From positions 40,926 to 104,925 of the forward strand of contig WTPW01002115.1 in the NCBI GenBank assembly GCA_009809945.1: DNA of 64,000 nt, read 5' to 3'. The notes below the pieces were generated by a model. The model saw only the letters and a program-made list of their open reading frames with translations, did no database searches and was not told where the DNA came from. Each line of letters begins with the position of its first letter. Within the stretch, counting starts at the first letter, position 1. The DNA comes from Gigaspora margarita (taxonomy: Eukaryota; Glomeromycota; Glomeromycetes; Diversisporales; Gigasporaceae). The position numbers and the translations under genes were made by a program. This document shows, one piece after another, positions 37,041-48,990 of this stretch.

Positions 37041-37500
37041 TATAATTTTACTTAAAAGTATAAAATTATAAAATTATTAATAACTTTTGATTTACTAGAC
37101 CAATTTAGATGATTTAACTACCAAAATGTTCATTCCAATAAGACAATTCTAACAAGTTCAAAATCATTAAAATCTAATTACAAAGTCCTAAAATCATTCA
37201 ACTTTTGTATAATTTTAAGAAAAAAACTATTTGTTACATCAGTAACACATTATGGCCCATAAGATTTTAAGATCTTATTAATATTAAAATAAAATTAATT
37301 CATAATTCGTATAACAATCAGAGAAATTTTATAATAATAATTGGGGTTAATAATTATATACATTTAAATAGTAAATGAAGAAGAGTCAGAATCTCTACAG
37401 CCTTATTACTGAGTACCATTTTAAATAGCAAAAAATAAAAACTACAAGGTTTCTTTAATTTCAGTAGGATTTATTGACTCAAGTTTGTACTATGGACCAT
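37041..37500. repeat. fragment of a large fold-back repeat
   Basis: The stretch 37070-37210 (AATAACTTTTGATTTACTAG, then CTACCAAAATGTTCAT) is one arm of the repeat that is complete at 43960-44350. The rest holds no recognisable feature. Confidence 0.45.
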
Positions 37501-40500
37501 TTTCGCATAATTGGTGAACAGCTTGTAATGAATCTTTGATTCCTATTCATTTACATATGAGAACTATGACACTTTTGAATAGGTACAACTTTTTTTTAAC
37601 AGTCGTAAAAGGTAATAATGAACATTCTGAACAACCCGGATATCTTTGCAACTGTAATTCTTTTTATACTACTGAACCAAGTAGTTCTAGTACTAATGCA
37701 ATATCCACAGTTTATTAGCAAATCTTCTGTACTAAAACAAGATTTTCTGGTCCTTTAGTAATGGGATTTAATAAGCCAAATATATATGAAAAACTATTAG
37801 AAGGAGTTTTATTCTAACCATATTTTATTGATCTTAAACTAGTTCAAATTTTTGTATTTGGGCTTGCACAGTCTAACAATAATTTGTTGGAATATGCTGG
37901 TATAGGGTTTAAATCAAGTTTTTTGTTTCAATTAGAAAAGCAACGTTGCTTATTTCTTCAAGAAATTGAAGACGATATATGTAAAGTAACTATAATACAA
38001 AAAGCTGAAATTAAAAAAGTATATTATGACTATACGCCAGATCTTGTATGGGAAAAAATTTATAATGAAATAAAAATTACTAAAATATCAAAATTTACGG
38101 GACAAATATTATTTGGAATTGAAAATAATATAACACAACAAAAGCTTCAACTTTTGGAAATTCCATCATGTTCATTAAATGATTGGAATAATAAAACACT
38201 TATAGAAAAAATTTTTTGTTATCACCTTAAATGACGAACTATTAGCAGTATTAATTGGCAAAATTTTTTCAATGAATGGCAAGAACATGGCACGATAATT
38301 GAATTGCATAGTAGTCTCAAACAATTATATCCAATAAAATATTAATTTAATGAGCGTGAGTTAAATGCATGGAGAATAATGCTTCGTAGTATGGGATGCC
38401 ATAATATAACACCACGTTCAAAATAAAATTCAGAGGTAAATAAAAAAATATAGTAAAAATAAATCTATTTTAAAAATAAATTTATTCTAATTTATCAGTA
38501 TGAATTTTGAACTAGATCACCAAATCCTGATACTAAACAGAATGTATTAAACCAACTATATGAACTCGGTTTTATAATAGCTCAACCAATTGATTCCTCT
38601 AATATATTTTGGAGTTGTTTTAATAAAAGTCTAATGGTTAATAAAAATAGAGAAAACGGAAAACAAAGAATATTATCAATTGTAGCAAATGATTTTAAAT
38701 ATAAAGACTTACAAGAGAACTTATCAGTATTTATTATTCATAAATATAATTTTTATATCTATATTACTAAATAATTTTTTATTAGGTTTNGAATNACTTA
38801 ATATCAAAAGCANGTACTCATTATCATCTATATGGACCTGGTAATTCTANAATAAGAAAACCTTCATTTACANGTGAAAAACTATCTATTAATAAATTGC
38901 AAGAATTCNAAAATTTTANNAATNACAAAGCACATGTAATTATNAGTTNATATAAAANNAATAAAAATGGTANACCAATTAAATACCTTNNTGATACAAA
39001 ACAAGNACTTTGGNAAAAATTTNATACTGAGTTTCNTNATGNGATTTGCNNTACAACCTTTATNACAAAATTACAAGGAAGTGAATATATATATCAGAAA
39101 GATCTAGGTGGTCTTTGTTCAACATGTAGCNNTTATGGATATGAGATTTTTGACGATATTAGAAAGTTAATTGAAAGTGAAATTATAGATATTATAAAAA
39201 AGGTAACTTAGCTATAACAGTTTTACTAAATCATACCAATAATGTTCAATACCAATTGCTCTAACTCTAAATTTTACCAGCAAAACTTTTAAAAAATATA
39301 TGTAGTGTTGAACACAAATGATATAATTTAGTGTTATCGATTTTTAATATTAAACTTCACTTATTTTTTAGAAACACTTCCTTGACGATTTAGAAAAGTT
39401 ACAGCGATATCTAAAAAAAGAATATGAAAAAAATATAGTCGTTAATAATCAAGGATTAACAAAACATAATTCTTGTATTAGTTTTTGTTTGTTATGGGCA
39501 TTTGGAGTTTGTACAGAACAACATACACATGCTTCTCAAGAATGTGCTAAATTGTTTACCTTTTTTAAACATCTTGAAGAAGAAATTTCTATTAATTTGC
39601 ATAACGATCTTGATGAGTATAGAAGTTATTTATTATATTATCTTGCTCATCAAACTCGTAAAGTCTATTTGAATGCTCAAGTTAATGCAAATTTGCTAGA
39701 TTTAAATGAAATGGTACGATATTAATTGTTGATTACAAAATAAAAATACTTCCAAAAAGTTCTAGAGAAACCAAGGCAGAATTTTTTGGAAAAAAGGGTT
39801 GGACATTACATATGGTTTTGATGTATACCAAAAAATCAAAATCTCGAGAGCTTGATGTTCATGCTTATGATCATTGGTCATTAGATGCATGTCAAGATTC
39901 ATGGTTTACTGCTTTATCATTACATGCAGTAATTGAATCATTAGAAAACAAACCAAAATGGATCTCAGTAATTTCAGATAATGGCCCACATTATCACAAT
40001 TCTGACCTAATGATAATTTTAAGTTATTGGTTAGAATAGTATTAAATAAGTGTAAAAAAATAGATATTTTTAGAAGCAGGTGAAGCAAAGACAACCATTG
40101 ATAGCCATTATTCTCAGGTAATAAAAAAATCACTACATATTACTTACTAAAAGCAACCTTTAGATAAAAATGATATTTTAATACAGAAATCAAATATCTG
40201 ATAATAAATATTAATAAAATCAAAACCTAAATATAAACATTCTCTTTATTTTAGCTTAAAATTTTTTTTTTTGTAACGTTTTGGCAATAAATGGTAAATA
40301 AAATATAATCTACTTATCTAAATCTTTAATAGATTAGCCATGCAATTAAGCATCAAGTTCGTCTTGGTTTAGATATTGAAGTCATCATTCTTGGAGTCAT
40401 TCTTAGAGTATCATTCTTGGGAGGAAGTAGATGCTTCTAGTAATGGAGGGAACTGATATTGAAACTGCAATTAAAGATACTTGTGGAACATCTGTTGCGC

Positions 40501-41160
40501 ATTTGGAACCAAATCGAACAAGTAAGTAAAAAATAATACAAAAATTATTATATACAATATAAACTAAATTGACTTACTTTAGATCAAAACAAAAAACAAC
40601 AAAATACTCTGTCTGGCAATTCGAACTTATTTGAATAGAATTGGCCACTTGAAAAATCAATGAGAAGCTATATTCTTGCTCGAGAGGTTCCTAATATTGG
40701 AGAATGGACAAAATTTTCAATAGCCAATTTGCAAAAAAAAAAAATTGAAATTCCCCAACCTATAGTATCAACTTATACAATTCCTAAAAATAAATGAACA
40801 ATTGCTATACCAAATATATCAGGTAATAGAATATTACAAAATCTAAATTTACTACTAATTAAAAATTAATAGCACATATCATATAATATATTATTCAACA
40901 ACTTCAATTTTACTTTCAATCAAGGTATTGATCCTAAAAGATTAACAAAAGAACAGTTATTATTTGAATTAACCAAACGAAATATGAACGCTGATGAAAC
41001 TATAAAAAGAGACGAGTTAATTAGAGAATTAGAACTTGCCATAGCTAATAAAATAATAATAGAGCAAAAAGGTAAAAAATAAATAAAAATAAGAAATATT
41101 ATCATGCAAAACATAGTTATGCTTTTTATTTTTGAATTTTATAATATAATTATGTAGAAC

Positions 41161-41318
41161 AGGGTAAAACCTGAGTTGCGAAATAGTGAAATCCGCTTTG
41201 TAGATCAGGTTAGAGTGAAATTCACGTTTTAATATGTTTTTTATTATATAAAAGCAGATTTTACCCTCATGTGATGATCATAGCAAATTTCACTATTTCG
41301 TAACTCAGGTTTTACCCT
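41161..41318. repeat. MITE (AGGGTAAAACCTGAGTT)
   Basis: The ends AGGGTAAAACCTGAGTTGCG and the inverted AGGGTAAAACCTGAGTTACG extend over about 35 bp. No clear target duplication. It lies in a non-coding part of the DDE/SAP gene. Confidence 0.65.
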
Positions 41319-41439
41319 ATCGTATTATGATTATTTCAAATTATTATAGCCAATTAATAACTTGCACGATAATGTCTGTATTGGATCATGCAATAATAAA
41401 TTCGTTTTAGCAAAAACAGGTTGTTGCTACTATGCGATA

Positions 41440-41702
41440 TAGTGATTGGACCCATTCAAAAAAAATACCACCTGGGTCACCCAAGTAGAACCCAGGTGGT
41501 TAAAAAAAAACAATAATACGGACATTCATGTTCGCATAATTTATTAATCTGATCAATAAATTATGCGGATATGAATGTCCGTATCATTATATGATGTTTT
41601 CTAGGGTAGGGATTTTCTTGACGAGTGACCCGTCGGGTGATCTACCTGGGTTGCCACAATACAACTTGGGTGACCCGCGGGTGAACCTGGGTCCAATCAC
41701 TA
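41440..41702. repeat. hAT-like MITE with perfect 8-bp duplication
   Basis: The termini TAGTGATTGGACCCA are inverted. ATGCGATA is duplicated exactly (41432-41439, 41703-41710). Inside, 41516-41586 is a further palindrome (ACGGACATTCATGTTCGCAT arm) that may be a separate insertion. Confidence 0.8.
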
Positions 41703-41724
41703 ATGCGATACATAATAATCAGTA

Positions 41725-41950
41725 CCGTAAACTGCCGTATACAAGACCTCCCAGATATTAGACCCCTTAAGTACTATACCCGGGTCTACAACATAGGATA
41801 AAAGCTTTGGTAAAATGTAAGAGACCCGGGGTATACAAATAGGAAAAACTAATAAAATAGAATAAACCCCAATTATCAGACCCACGGGTCTAATTGTAGG
41901 TTTTAAAATTGGTAAATGAATTAGACCTGGGTCTTGTATGCAGTTTACGG
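41725..41950. repeat. mariner-like MITE with TA duplication
   Basis: The ends CCGTAAACTGCCGTATACAA and inverted CCGTAAACTGCATACAAGAC are flanked by TA (41723-41724, 41951-41952). The interior contains several ACCCGGGTCT-like motifs; the minus-strand 61-codon frame over it is fortuitous. Confidence 0.7.
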
Positions 41951-42005
41951 TAATTTGCTTTGGCTAAACAAGCATCATGTTAATATTATTGCAATGATCA
42001 ATTAT

Positions 42006-42107
42006 ATATGAGTGCTGCCAAAGAAAATAGGGCATCAGTTTTTAAAGTATAAAATTGTTTATATATTTTTAAAAACCGATATCCTATTTCCTTGGTAGTA
42101 CTCATAT
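42006..42107. repeat. fold-back MITE (ATATGAGTGCTGCC), copy 2
   Basis: Same arms as 25940-26045 with substitutions (ATATGAGTGCTGCCAAAGAA; inverted ATATGAGTACTACCAAGGAA). Confidence 0.6.
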
Positions 42108-42899
42108 GTTCATAACAAAAATCTAACAATTTGGCTATTATATGTTCGAAGATGTTTCTAATGAGCAAGAAAATCCAAATATAATACGGTAAGCAAATTG
42201 TTTTAGTAAGTTTTTATATTTATTGAATTGTAAATTTACCTTTCAACAAGGATTTCTTTCATGAATTTCCCTTAGAGTTTGGATGGGCACTAAAAAGCAA
42301 GCAAAAATATGGTAAAAAAGAAACTGGAAAACGTATATCTAAAAAAGTATGAAAGCTTTTAGAAGAATATTTTTTAGAAAGTGATATTGATAAAAGTAAA
42401 AAATTTACTGCCGCTAGTATGCTAGAATGTTTAAAAAGAAAGGTTGAAGAAGAAGAATTAGATGAAGATGAAATTTCAAAATTACAAACCATTCAAGGTT
42501 GGATTGCTCGTTATTCAGCACAACATCGTCAAAAAATAGCTAAAAAGTCAATAAAAATATCATCTAATAATTACCCTTAACTAGACAAGCAGTGTTCGAT
42601 TTAGCGTTGACTGGAATTTGAAATCATATTAGACTTTTAGAATTCTTTGATATTCTGGTGGTTTCAATAAAAATTCTACTGAAAAAATAAGCTCTCTAAA
42701 ATAAATATAAAATAACATATATATAGCAATTAGTATTAACCAATTAAAATAACTATTCAATAAAATTATNGATCNTCNTAAGAGTTATAAATATATAAAT
42801 ATTACCTTTTAGAAATCACAATCATAGAATAATTGGGNTGTAATTTTATGAGATTAGAGATTAAAAGCTTTGAATTATGGATAGGTTTTATTTGTAATT

Positions 42900-43035
42900 A
42901 AAGGTGCAGACGAATTGCTATAACTTGTCGTAACATGATAAAGTTACAGCACAAATGCCGTAACTCATTATAATTATTACGTATTACAGAGGTAATTACG
43001 ACAAGTTACGGACGATTCGCCTGCATTACTACTTG
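42900..43035. repeat. fold-back element
   Basis: AGGTGCAGACGAATTGCTAT and the inverse of TTACGGACGATTCGCCTGCA pair, each containing ACTTGTCGTAA. Non-coding; duplication not determined. Confidence 0.5.
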
Positions 43036-43959
43036 TAATACTTTGGGATTTGTCTAAGGCTCAAACGGTTCAAGATCTTAAAGATCATAAAATGGCAGAT
43101 TCTAATAATTCAAAGTCTCAAATATTTAGAACTCAAATATTCAGAATAATTGAGTTTTGCTCAGATAAATATACTAATAAAAGATATTATAGTATTCAAC
43201 TTACATGACTTAAAGTAACGGCTAAATCATATATTCATTATGTTGCTCTCTCTCTGTTGTAATAATATGAATCTTCAAAGCTTGCTTCGAGATTCTAAAT
43301 ATTCTGGCTCTAAGATCCTGAACTATCAGAATTCTTATTATGCTCACTAATATCCTTACCATGCTAATATTCAAGAAGGTTCTATATATCTTGTATATAA
43401 CATAGATCAATCTCTCAAAAATCTTGCAGAGGTTCTTGGATTCACGATAGAAACAAATAAAACAGTAAAATAATTATGAAATAAAAAACTTTTATGATAT
43501 AATTCGTAATATACACGTAAATTAAAAATCTAAATTGCAATTTCATACGTTCAGATTAGCCTGGAATCTGCCTTTTTCTCAACTTAAAGTTACCGAAAAT
43601 ATTATGCAATGTCTAAAATTTTAAGCGTATAAAGAAGACTACATTTATTATTACATTTTTCTTGTAAAAATAGTTGCGCAACTTCTTGTTAGGTGATTCT
43701 CGAATATATTCAAAGAAAAAGGATTTTTTTAAATATACTATATGACCTATCCCCGATTTAGTTTAGTAATTTTTCTAATTGTTATATGGATTATGAATTA
43801 AATTAGAATTAAAATTAAAATTAATACAGAATTGCAAGAGGATTATTTTTTGTTAGAAGTGCAATAGGTATTATCTTAGTAAAATTTTAAGTTATAAATA
43901 TACCTGTAACAAATAAAGCATGTTACAAAGTACAACAAATAAATTTCTTCTAATTTTAA
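43036..43959. other. no gene seen
   Basis: Moderately A+T-rich sequence, with repeated TCTAAATATTCTGG/AATATTCAGAATAATTG-like motifs near 43110-43340. No frame with recognisable features. Confidence 0.35.
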
Positions 43960-44350
43960 TAGTGATTTTTTTAAAATCATTAAGTAAATTTCTTTAGTAT
44001 TTAATAACTTTTGATCTACTAGCTCATTTGAATGATTTAACTACCAAAATGTTTATCTTAGTAAGATGATTCTAACAAGCCCAAAATTACTAAATTCCAA
44101 TTACAGGATTCCAAAATCAATAAAGATTTGTATTGTTAGATAGTCATTTAATCAAATTGGTTATATAATTGTCTAAAAATACAAATTTTTATTGATATTG
44201 GGATCCTAGAATTGGAATTTAGTAATTTTGGTCTTGTTAAAATCATCTCACTAAGACAAACATTTTGGTAGTTAAATTATTCAAAATGGGCCAATAAATC
44301 AAAAGTTATTTAATATTAAAGAAATTTAATTAGTGATTCTAAAAAATCTT
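43960..44350. repeat. large palindrome, about 160-bp arms
   Basis: The left arm (TTAATAACTTTTGATCTACT, then CTACCAAAATGTTTATCTTA) is repeated inverted in the right half up to about 44335. Part of one arm recurs at 37070-37210. A fold-back MITE is the simplest reading. Confidence 0.6.
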
Positions 44351-44677
44351 TATTAAAATTATACAAAAATTGCTAAAAAACATACTTTTTGCTGATCCTC
44401 TGTACCAAAAAGAAGCTAAACAAAAAATTAACAATATATAAAAAATACATATATTTCCTTCTTTTTTATTAAGAAAAAAAAAGAGAAGACTATTTTACTA
44501 CAACTTTAGCAAAAATATATTTTTTAATAATCAGTAGCTAGAAAGAAAAATATGAATTTATGAACAATATAAAAATTTCAGTTATTTTTTACAAAAAGTG
44601 GGCATTATAGTTAGATCTTGAAAAGTAAATCATCTGGTATATTAAACAAACAAACAAGTTACATTTCTTTTTGATAA

Positions 44678-44828
44678 GAGGAGTAACAAAAGTCAGATGA
44701 TTTTTTAGAGAAAGAGGGGGTAAAAAATATTGAAATTATATATAGAAACCTGATCAAATCTATATTAAAGAGGGAGAAGGGGAGTAGGTCTCTAATAAAA
44801 AATAATCAGGTGATTAATGATATAGCTC
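44678..44828. repeat. Harbinger-like MITE (AATCACCTGATT family), copy 2
   Basis: The ends GAGGAGTAACAAAAGTCAGA and, inverted, GAGCTATATCATTAATCACC are flanked by TAA (44675-44677, 44829-44831). Confidence 0.7.
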
Positions 44829-44831
44829 TAA

Positions 44832-45609
44832 CAACAACAATATATAAACAAATTTTTAACAAACAAATAAATAAATGATCAGATGTAAAGTTAAAGAATA
44901 AACAAAAGTTAAATATAAAAACTTTGACAATCAATCAATATCATTATTTCTAGAAGATTCTAGTCATAAATGAACTATAAGTAAACTATAAGTCTCAGGA
45001 GCACAATGAAAGTAGAAAATATTAAAAAACCTATACACCAAACCACAAGAAGAAGTAGATTCAATGCATAATAAGCAAAAAACTCTTACTTTAAAGTTGA
45101 ATAGACATATAGCAAATTATATTAGTATAAAGGATCCCAATTTTATAACAGTTATTTGGTATACAATTGAGCTATATAAATGAATATAGCAAAAAATTTA
45201 CATAAAAAGCCTATTATATATAAAGAACAAGTCTTTTTAGAAGAAATAATAGAGGACAAAGCTATAGTTATTAAAAAAAGTTGATCAAGAAAAAGAAAAC
45301 TATGGTTTATCAAAAAAGAAAAAACATTTGAGAAATAATAACAATCTAAGTATTAAAAAAAAGCAGATAATAAAATAAAAGTTGCAAAGATGAATCTAAA
45401 TAGAAGTGAAATAGATATATTGATTGTAGACAAGTCAGAAATGACTAAAGAAAAGGCAATGTTACTCTATGTGAAGTGTGAAATATAAATTAGAGGATAC
45501 CAAAAAAATAGTTAGTTTATTTAGAAAAAAAAGAAAAATTTGTTAAGGAAAAAACAAAAGAATACATTGAAAAAATATCTGAAAAAAAACTTACAACTGA
45601 TATATGCAC
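44832..45609. other. A-rich region, no confident gene
   Basis: Between about 45200 and 45530 lysine/glutamate-rich coding-like sequence is broken by stops. It may be an eroded fragment of an unknown protein but shows no motif. Confidence 0.3.
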
Positions 45610-45835
45610 AGAAAACATAAATGAAATAGAATGATAAGGGTTTAAATAGGCAATTCCTGTAGTTGGTTGCAGATATGGCATTTAGTGTAGAACTGCAAAG
45701 TGAACCACTTAAATTAGACACTAAAAGTGTACTTATGGTTAGTTGTACTCTCCTCCAAGTGTAATTTCCAATATATAAACTAAATAAACCTAGGCCCAAA
45801 GCAGGCATTTTGAAACCAAAAAAAAAAAAAAAAAT
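45610..45835 (+). mobile_element. SINE family A, 5'-truncated copy 3
   Basis: It matches the 3' part of the family (GGGTTTAAATAGGC, then GGTTGCAGATATGGC, then AGTTGTACTCTC) and ends in an A-run at about 45818-45834. Confidence 0.65.
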
Positions 45836-47303
45836 GTCAATAATAAAGTTAATAGTACAAAATTAGTTAATTTTGTATAATGAATTTTAACTAATTAAAA
45901 AAATATAAAATTACTATAGATGAAATATGGTATGCTTCCATTTAAAAAATTTTCTTACTAAGTTAATGATACATGTCCACTAATTGAAAGTTGTAAAGCT
46001 CGTTGAGGCACCTCTAATTAGGGTCTAAAATCGGGCTGGGCTACCCGGGCCTGGGCCCAACCCAGTACTGCAAAAGTCTGGGTCAGGCCTATATTTTTAG
46101 GCCCGTGATTATCGCAGTTCAGGTTCAGGCTAAGCCCGCTAAAAATACCAGGTTGGGTCAGGCTTTACAAAAAAGCCCGCGGGTACTCAATAGGCCCTTT
46201 AAATTTTATAGGTTAGATTAATAAAAGATACGTATTTATAACACGTAAAATATAATAATCATCTATGTAATACCAGTATTGCAAAATATAATTGCAGTAA
46301 TGCTGGTTATACAGATTGATATTTAAGATTAGTTTTTTGATCTTTTTTTTTATTACTAATCGACTTTTAGTATTGATATTAGTCGACAATACTGCTACTA
46401 TAACAAATAATAGACAAAGAGTTGGTGATTCTTTCTATTCTAATTATTCTCACAGCATCCATATCAACCCTGCTACAGATGTGTCTCGCAATCAAGCCTT
46501 TATGAGTGTGCCTTCACTGGGTACTTTTTATTTGAAGAGCCCACTGTGGGAGTTGTCATCATTGCTGAGTTGCCGTTTGTTAGTGCCTTCACTGGTGTAA
46601 TTAGTGAGGATTTTTGCTTTTGTCACTTTGATTTGTGGAGTAGTTAGATTCAGAATAGCGTAGTAAATAGAACTAGATTTAGTACAGTAGTTAGAACTAG
46701 GTGAAGCACGGTAATTATATAGTACAGTTGGGATATTAGAACTGGACATATCATGGTAGTTAGATTCGGGATGTTAGAACTAGACATAGCATGATAACTA
46801 TATTCAGGGTGTTAAAACTGGACTGGATATAGCTTAGCATGGTAGTTAGATTTAGGATATTGGCTAGACGTAGCGTTGTAGTTAGATTCAGGATGTTAGA
46901 ACTAGTGATACAAATTGATGAAAATTTTTCAATTGATTAGTTGATAGATCATTTTATTCAACTAATCGATTAATCGAATTTATTCAACTAATCGATTAGT
47001 TGGCCAATCAATTAATTGATTAGTTGACTAATCGATTGACCAACTAATTGCATCACCAAATTTTATATATAGATATTAATCGATATATAACACTTAATCG
47101 TTATATATCGATTATAAAATATCGTTATATATCGATTAATTGGATAAAAATCGATATATATCTATAATCGATATATATCATTTTTTATATTAAATCGTTA
47201 TATATCTATTAATCGATTATAATCAGAATTATTTGAAACGATATATAACGAATAACAGATCTTTAACGATTACATAATGTTTTGAATCACCCCGGGTAAA
47301 AAA

Positions 47304-47917
47304 NNNNNNNNNNNNNNNNNNNNNNNNNNNNNNNNNNNNNNNNNNNNNNNNNNNNNNNNNNNNNNNNNNNNNNNNNNNNNNNNNNNNNNNNNNNNNNNNN
47401 NNNNNNNNNNNNNNNNNNNNNNNNNNNNNNNNNNNNNNNNNNNNNNNNNNNNNNNNNNNNNNNNNNNNNNNNNNNNNNNNNNNNNNNNNNNNNNNNNNNN
47501 NNNNNNNNNNNNNNNNNNNNNNNNNNNNNNNNNNNNNNNNNNNNNNNNNNNNNNNNNNNNNNNNNNNNNNNNNNNNNNNNNNNNNNNNNNNNNNNNNNNN
47601 NNNNNNNNNNNNNNNNNNNNNNNNNNNNNNNNNNNNNNNNNNNNNNNNNNNNNNNNNNNNNNNNNNNNNNNNNNNNNNNNNNNNNNNNNNNNNNNNNNNN
47701 NNNNNNNNNNNNNNNNNNNNNNNNNNNNNNNNNNNNNNNNNNNNNNNNNNNNNNNNNNNNNNNNNNNNNNNNNNNNNNNNNNNNNNNNNNNNNNNNNNNN
47801 NNNNNNNNNNNNNNNNNNNNNNNNNNNNNNNNNNNNNNNNNNNNNNNNNNNNNNNNNNNNNNNNNNNNNNNNNNNNNNNNNNNNNNNNNNNNNNNNNNNN
47901 NNNNNNNNNNNNNNNNN
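47304..47917. other. assembly gap (614 N)
   Basis: Unresolved bases inside the nested hAT-like element. The long minus-strand frame that crosses it is an artefact of N codons. Confidence 0.99.
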
Positions 47918-48386
47918 CACTAACTCTAAATTCTCTGGCACTTTACAAGAAATCCAACGACTTTTCGCTACTTTGCACAGCTTTTCAAAACTTTGCAAGA
48001 ACATACAATTGCTTTCTCTAGCAATTTGTAAATTTCCAAGAACGCCTCTTTAAAGAAATAAAGGTTTAGTACTTTATTTATTTTTTTGTTTGTTTTCTTT
48101 TTACTTATTTCTTTAATTTTTATTTTTTTATTTATTCCGGCACATTGCAAAAACCTTCGACAATTTCTGAATTGCAAGAAATGAACTCTTACTTCAGAGA
48201 AATAGAGATTTGGGGCTTCGTTTTTTTTATTTAGTTTACTTACATTTTTGTTTTTTGTTTGTTTTTCTTTTTTTTTTACTTATTTTTTATTTTTTTTAAT
48301 TTATTCCTGACTTTCTTTAAGAAAACGATCTGACTTTTCTGGTACTTTACAAGAACACCAACTCTAACTTCTCCGGCACTTTGCAA

Positions 48387-48990
48387 GAAGTTGCGAATAT
48401 GAGCGAATATGAGCGAATATAATAGTAGATGCAACGAAGTGCAAAAGTAGTTGAAAATATTACTATTTTTCATTTTTGTTTTTTTTTTGTTATTTTTTTT
48501 GGTTTTTTTTTGGTTTTTACTTCTCTACTATTTTAGGAAGTAGCGAATATGAGCGAAGAGGAATAATAGCTAACACAGGGTGAGGAAAATAAGTGTATTT
48601 GATATTATGCGACGAAGTGCGAAAGTAGTTTAAATTATTACTATTTTTTGTTTTCATTTTTTTTTGTTATTTTTTTATTTCTCTACACTTTTTAGGACGT
48701 AGTGAATATAAGCGAATATAAGCGAATATAAGTCTGTAGAGCTAGTATTATGCGACGAAGAGCGAAAGTAGTTTACAATATTACTATTTTTTTGTTTTCG
48801 TTTTTTTTGTTATTTTTTTACTTCTCTACTATTTTTAGAAAGTAGCGAATATAAGCAAATATAATAGTTAAAACAAAGAAGAGAAATAATAGCTAACTGT
48901 GGGGTGAGAAAAATAAGTATATAGAGCTAATATTATGCGACGAAATGCGAAAGTAGTTTAAAATATTTCTATTTTTGTTTTTGTTTTTTT
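48387..48990. repeat. tandem repeat, about 150-bp units, four copies
   Basis: Units begin AAGTAGCGAATATGAGCGAA at about 48387, 48536, 48692 and 48837. Each contains GCGACGAAGTGCGAAAGTAG and a T-rich half. The upstream 47918-48386 segment repeats GGCACTTTACAAGAA-type motifs. Confidence 0.7.

Larger units (their letters stand above)
37500..42590 (+). pseudogene. broken multi-exon gene with DDE-like core and SAP-like motif
   Basis: Collinear protein blocks occur on the + strand. 37884-38234: a domain of unknown function beginning MLEYAGIGFKSSF. 38897-39200: a block ending KDLGGLCSTC. After a GT-AG intron (39201-39371) comes 39372-39720, with a Cys/His-rich part and a QTRKVYLNAQVNANLL block. Then IVDYKIKILPKS (about 39726), QDSWFTALS, VISDNGPHYHNSD (about 39965-40010) and GEAKTTIDS (about 40080), spaced like the acidic residues of an RNase H-fold transposase. 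At 40925-41075 a LTKEQLLFELTKRNMNADE-type segment resembles a SAP DNA-binding helix pair. At 42260-42560 there is a basic, acidic-patched C-terminal domain. From memory, proteins of this architecture are abundant in Rhizophagus proteomes without assigned function. This copy is broken in several places and carries inserts at 41161, 41440, 41725 and 42006. It could be a transposase or a multigene family; terminal repeats were not found. Confidence 0.6.

Noticed and set aside
39726-40090. Retroviral or Polinton integrase
   Set aside because: The SDNGPHYH motif recalls integrases, but no zinc-binding HHCC domain, RT, capsid or polymerase blocks or long terminal repeats accompany it, and the flanking domains match another family.
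47270-48004. 244-codon minus-strand open frame
   Set aside because: Almost entirely N codons over the assembly gap; no real protein evidence.
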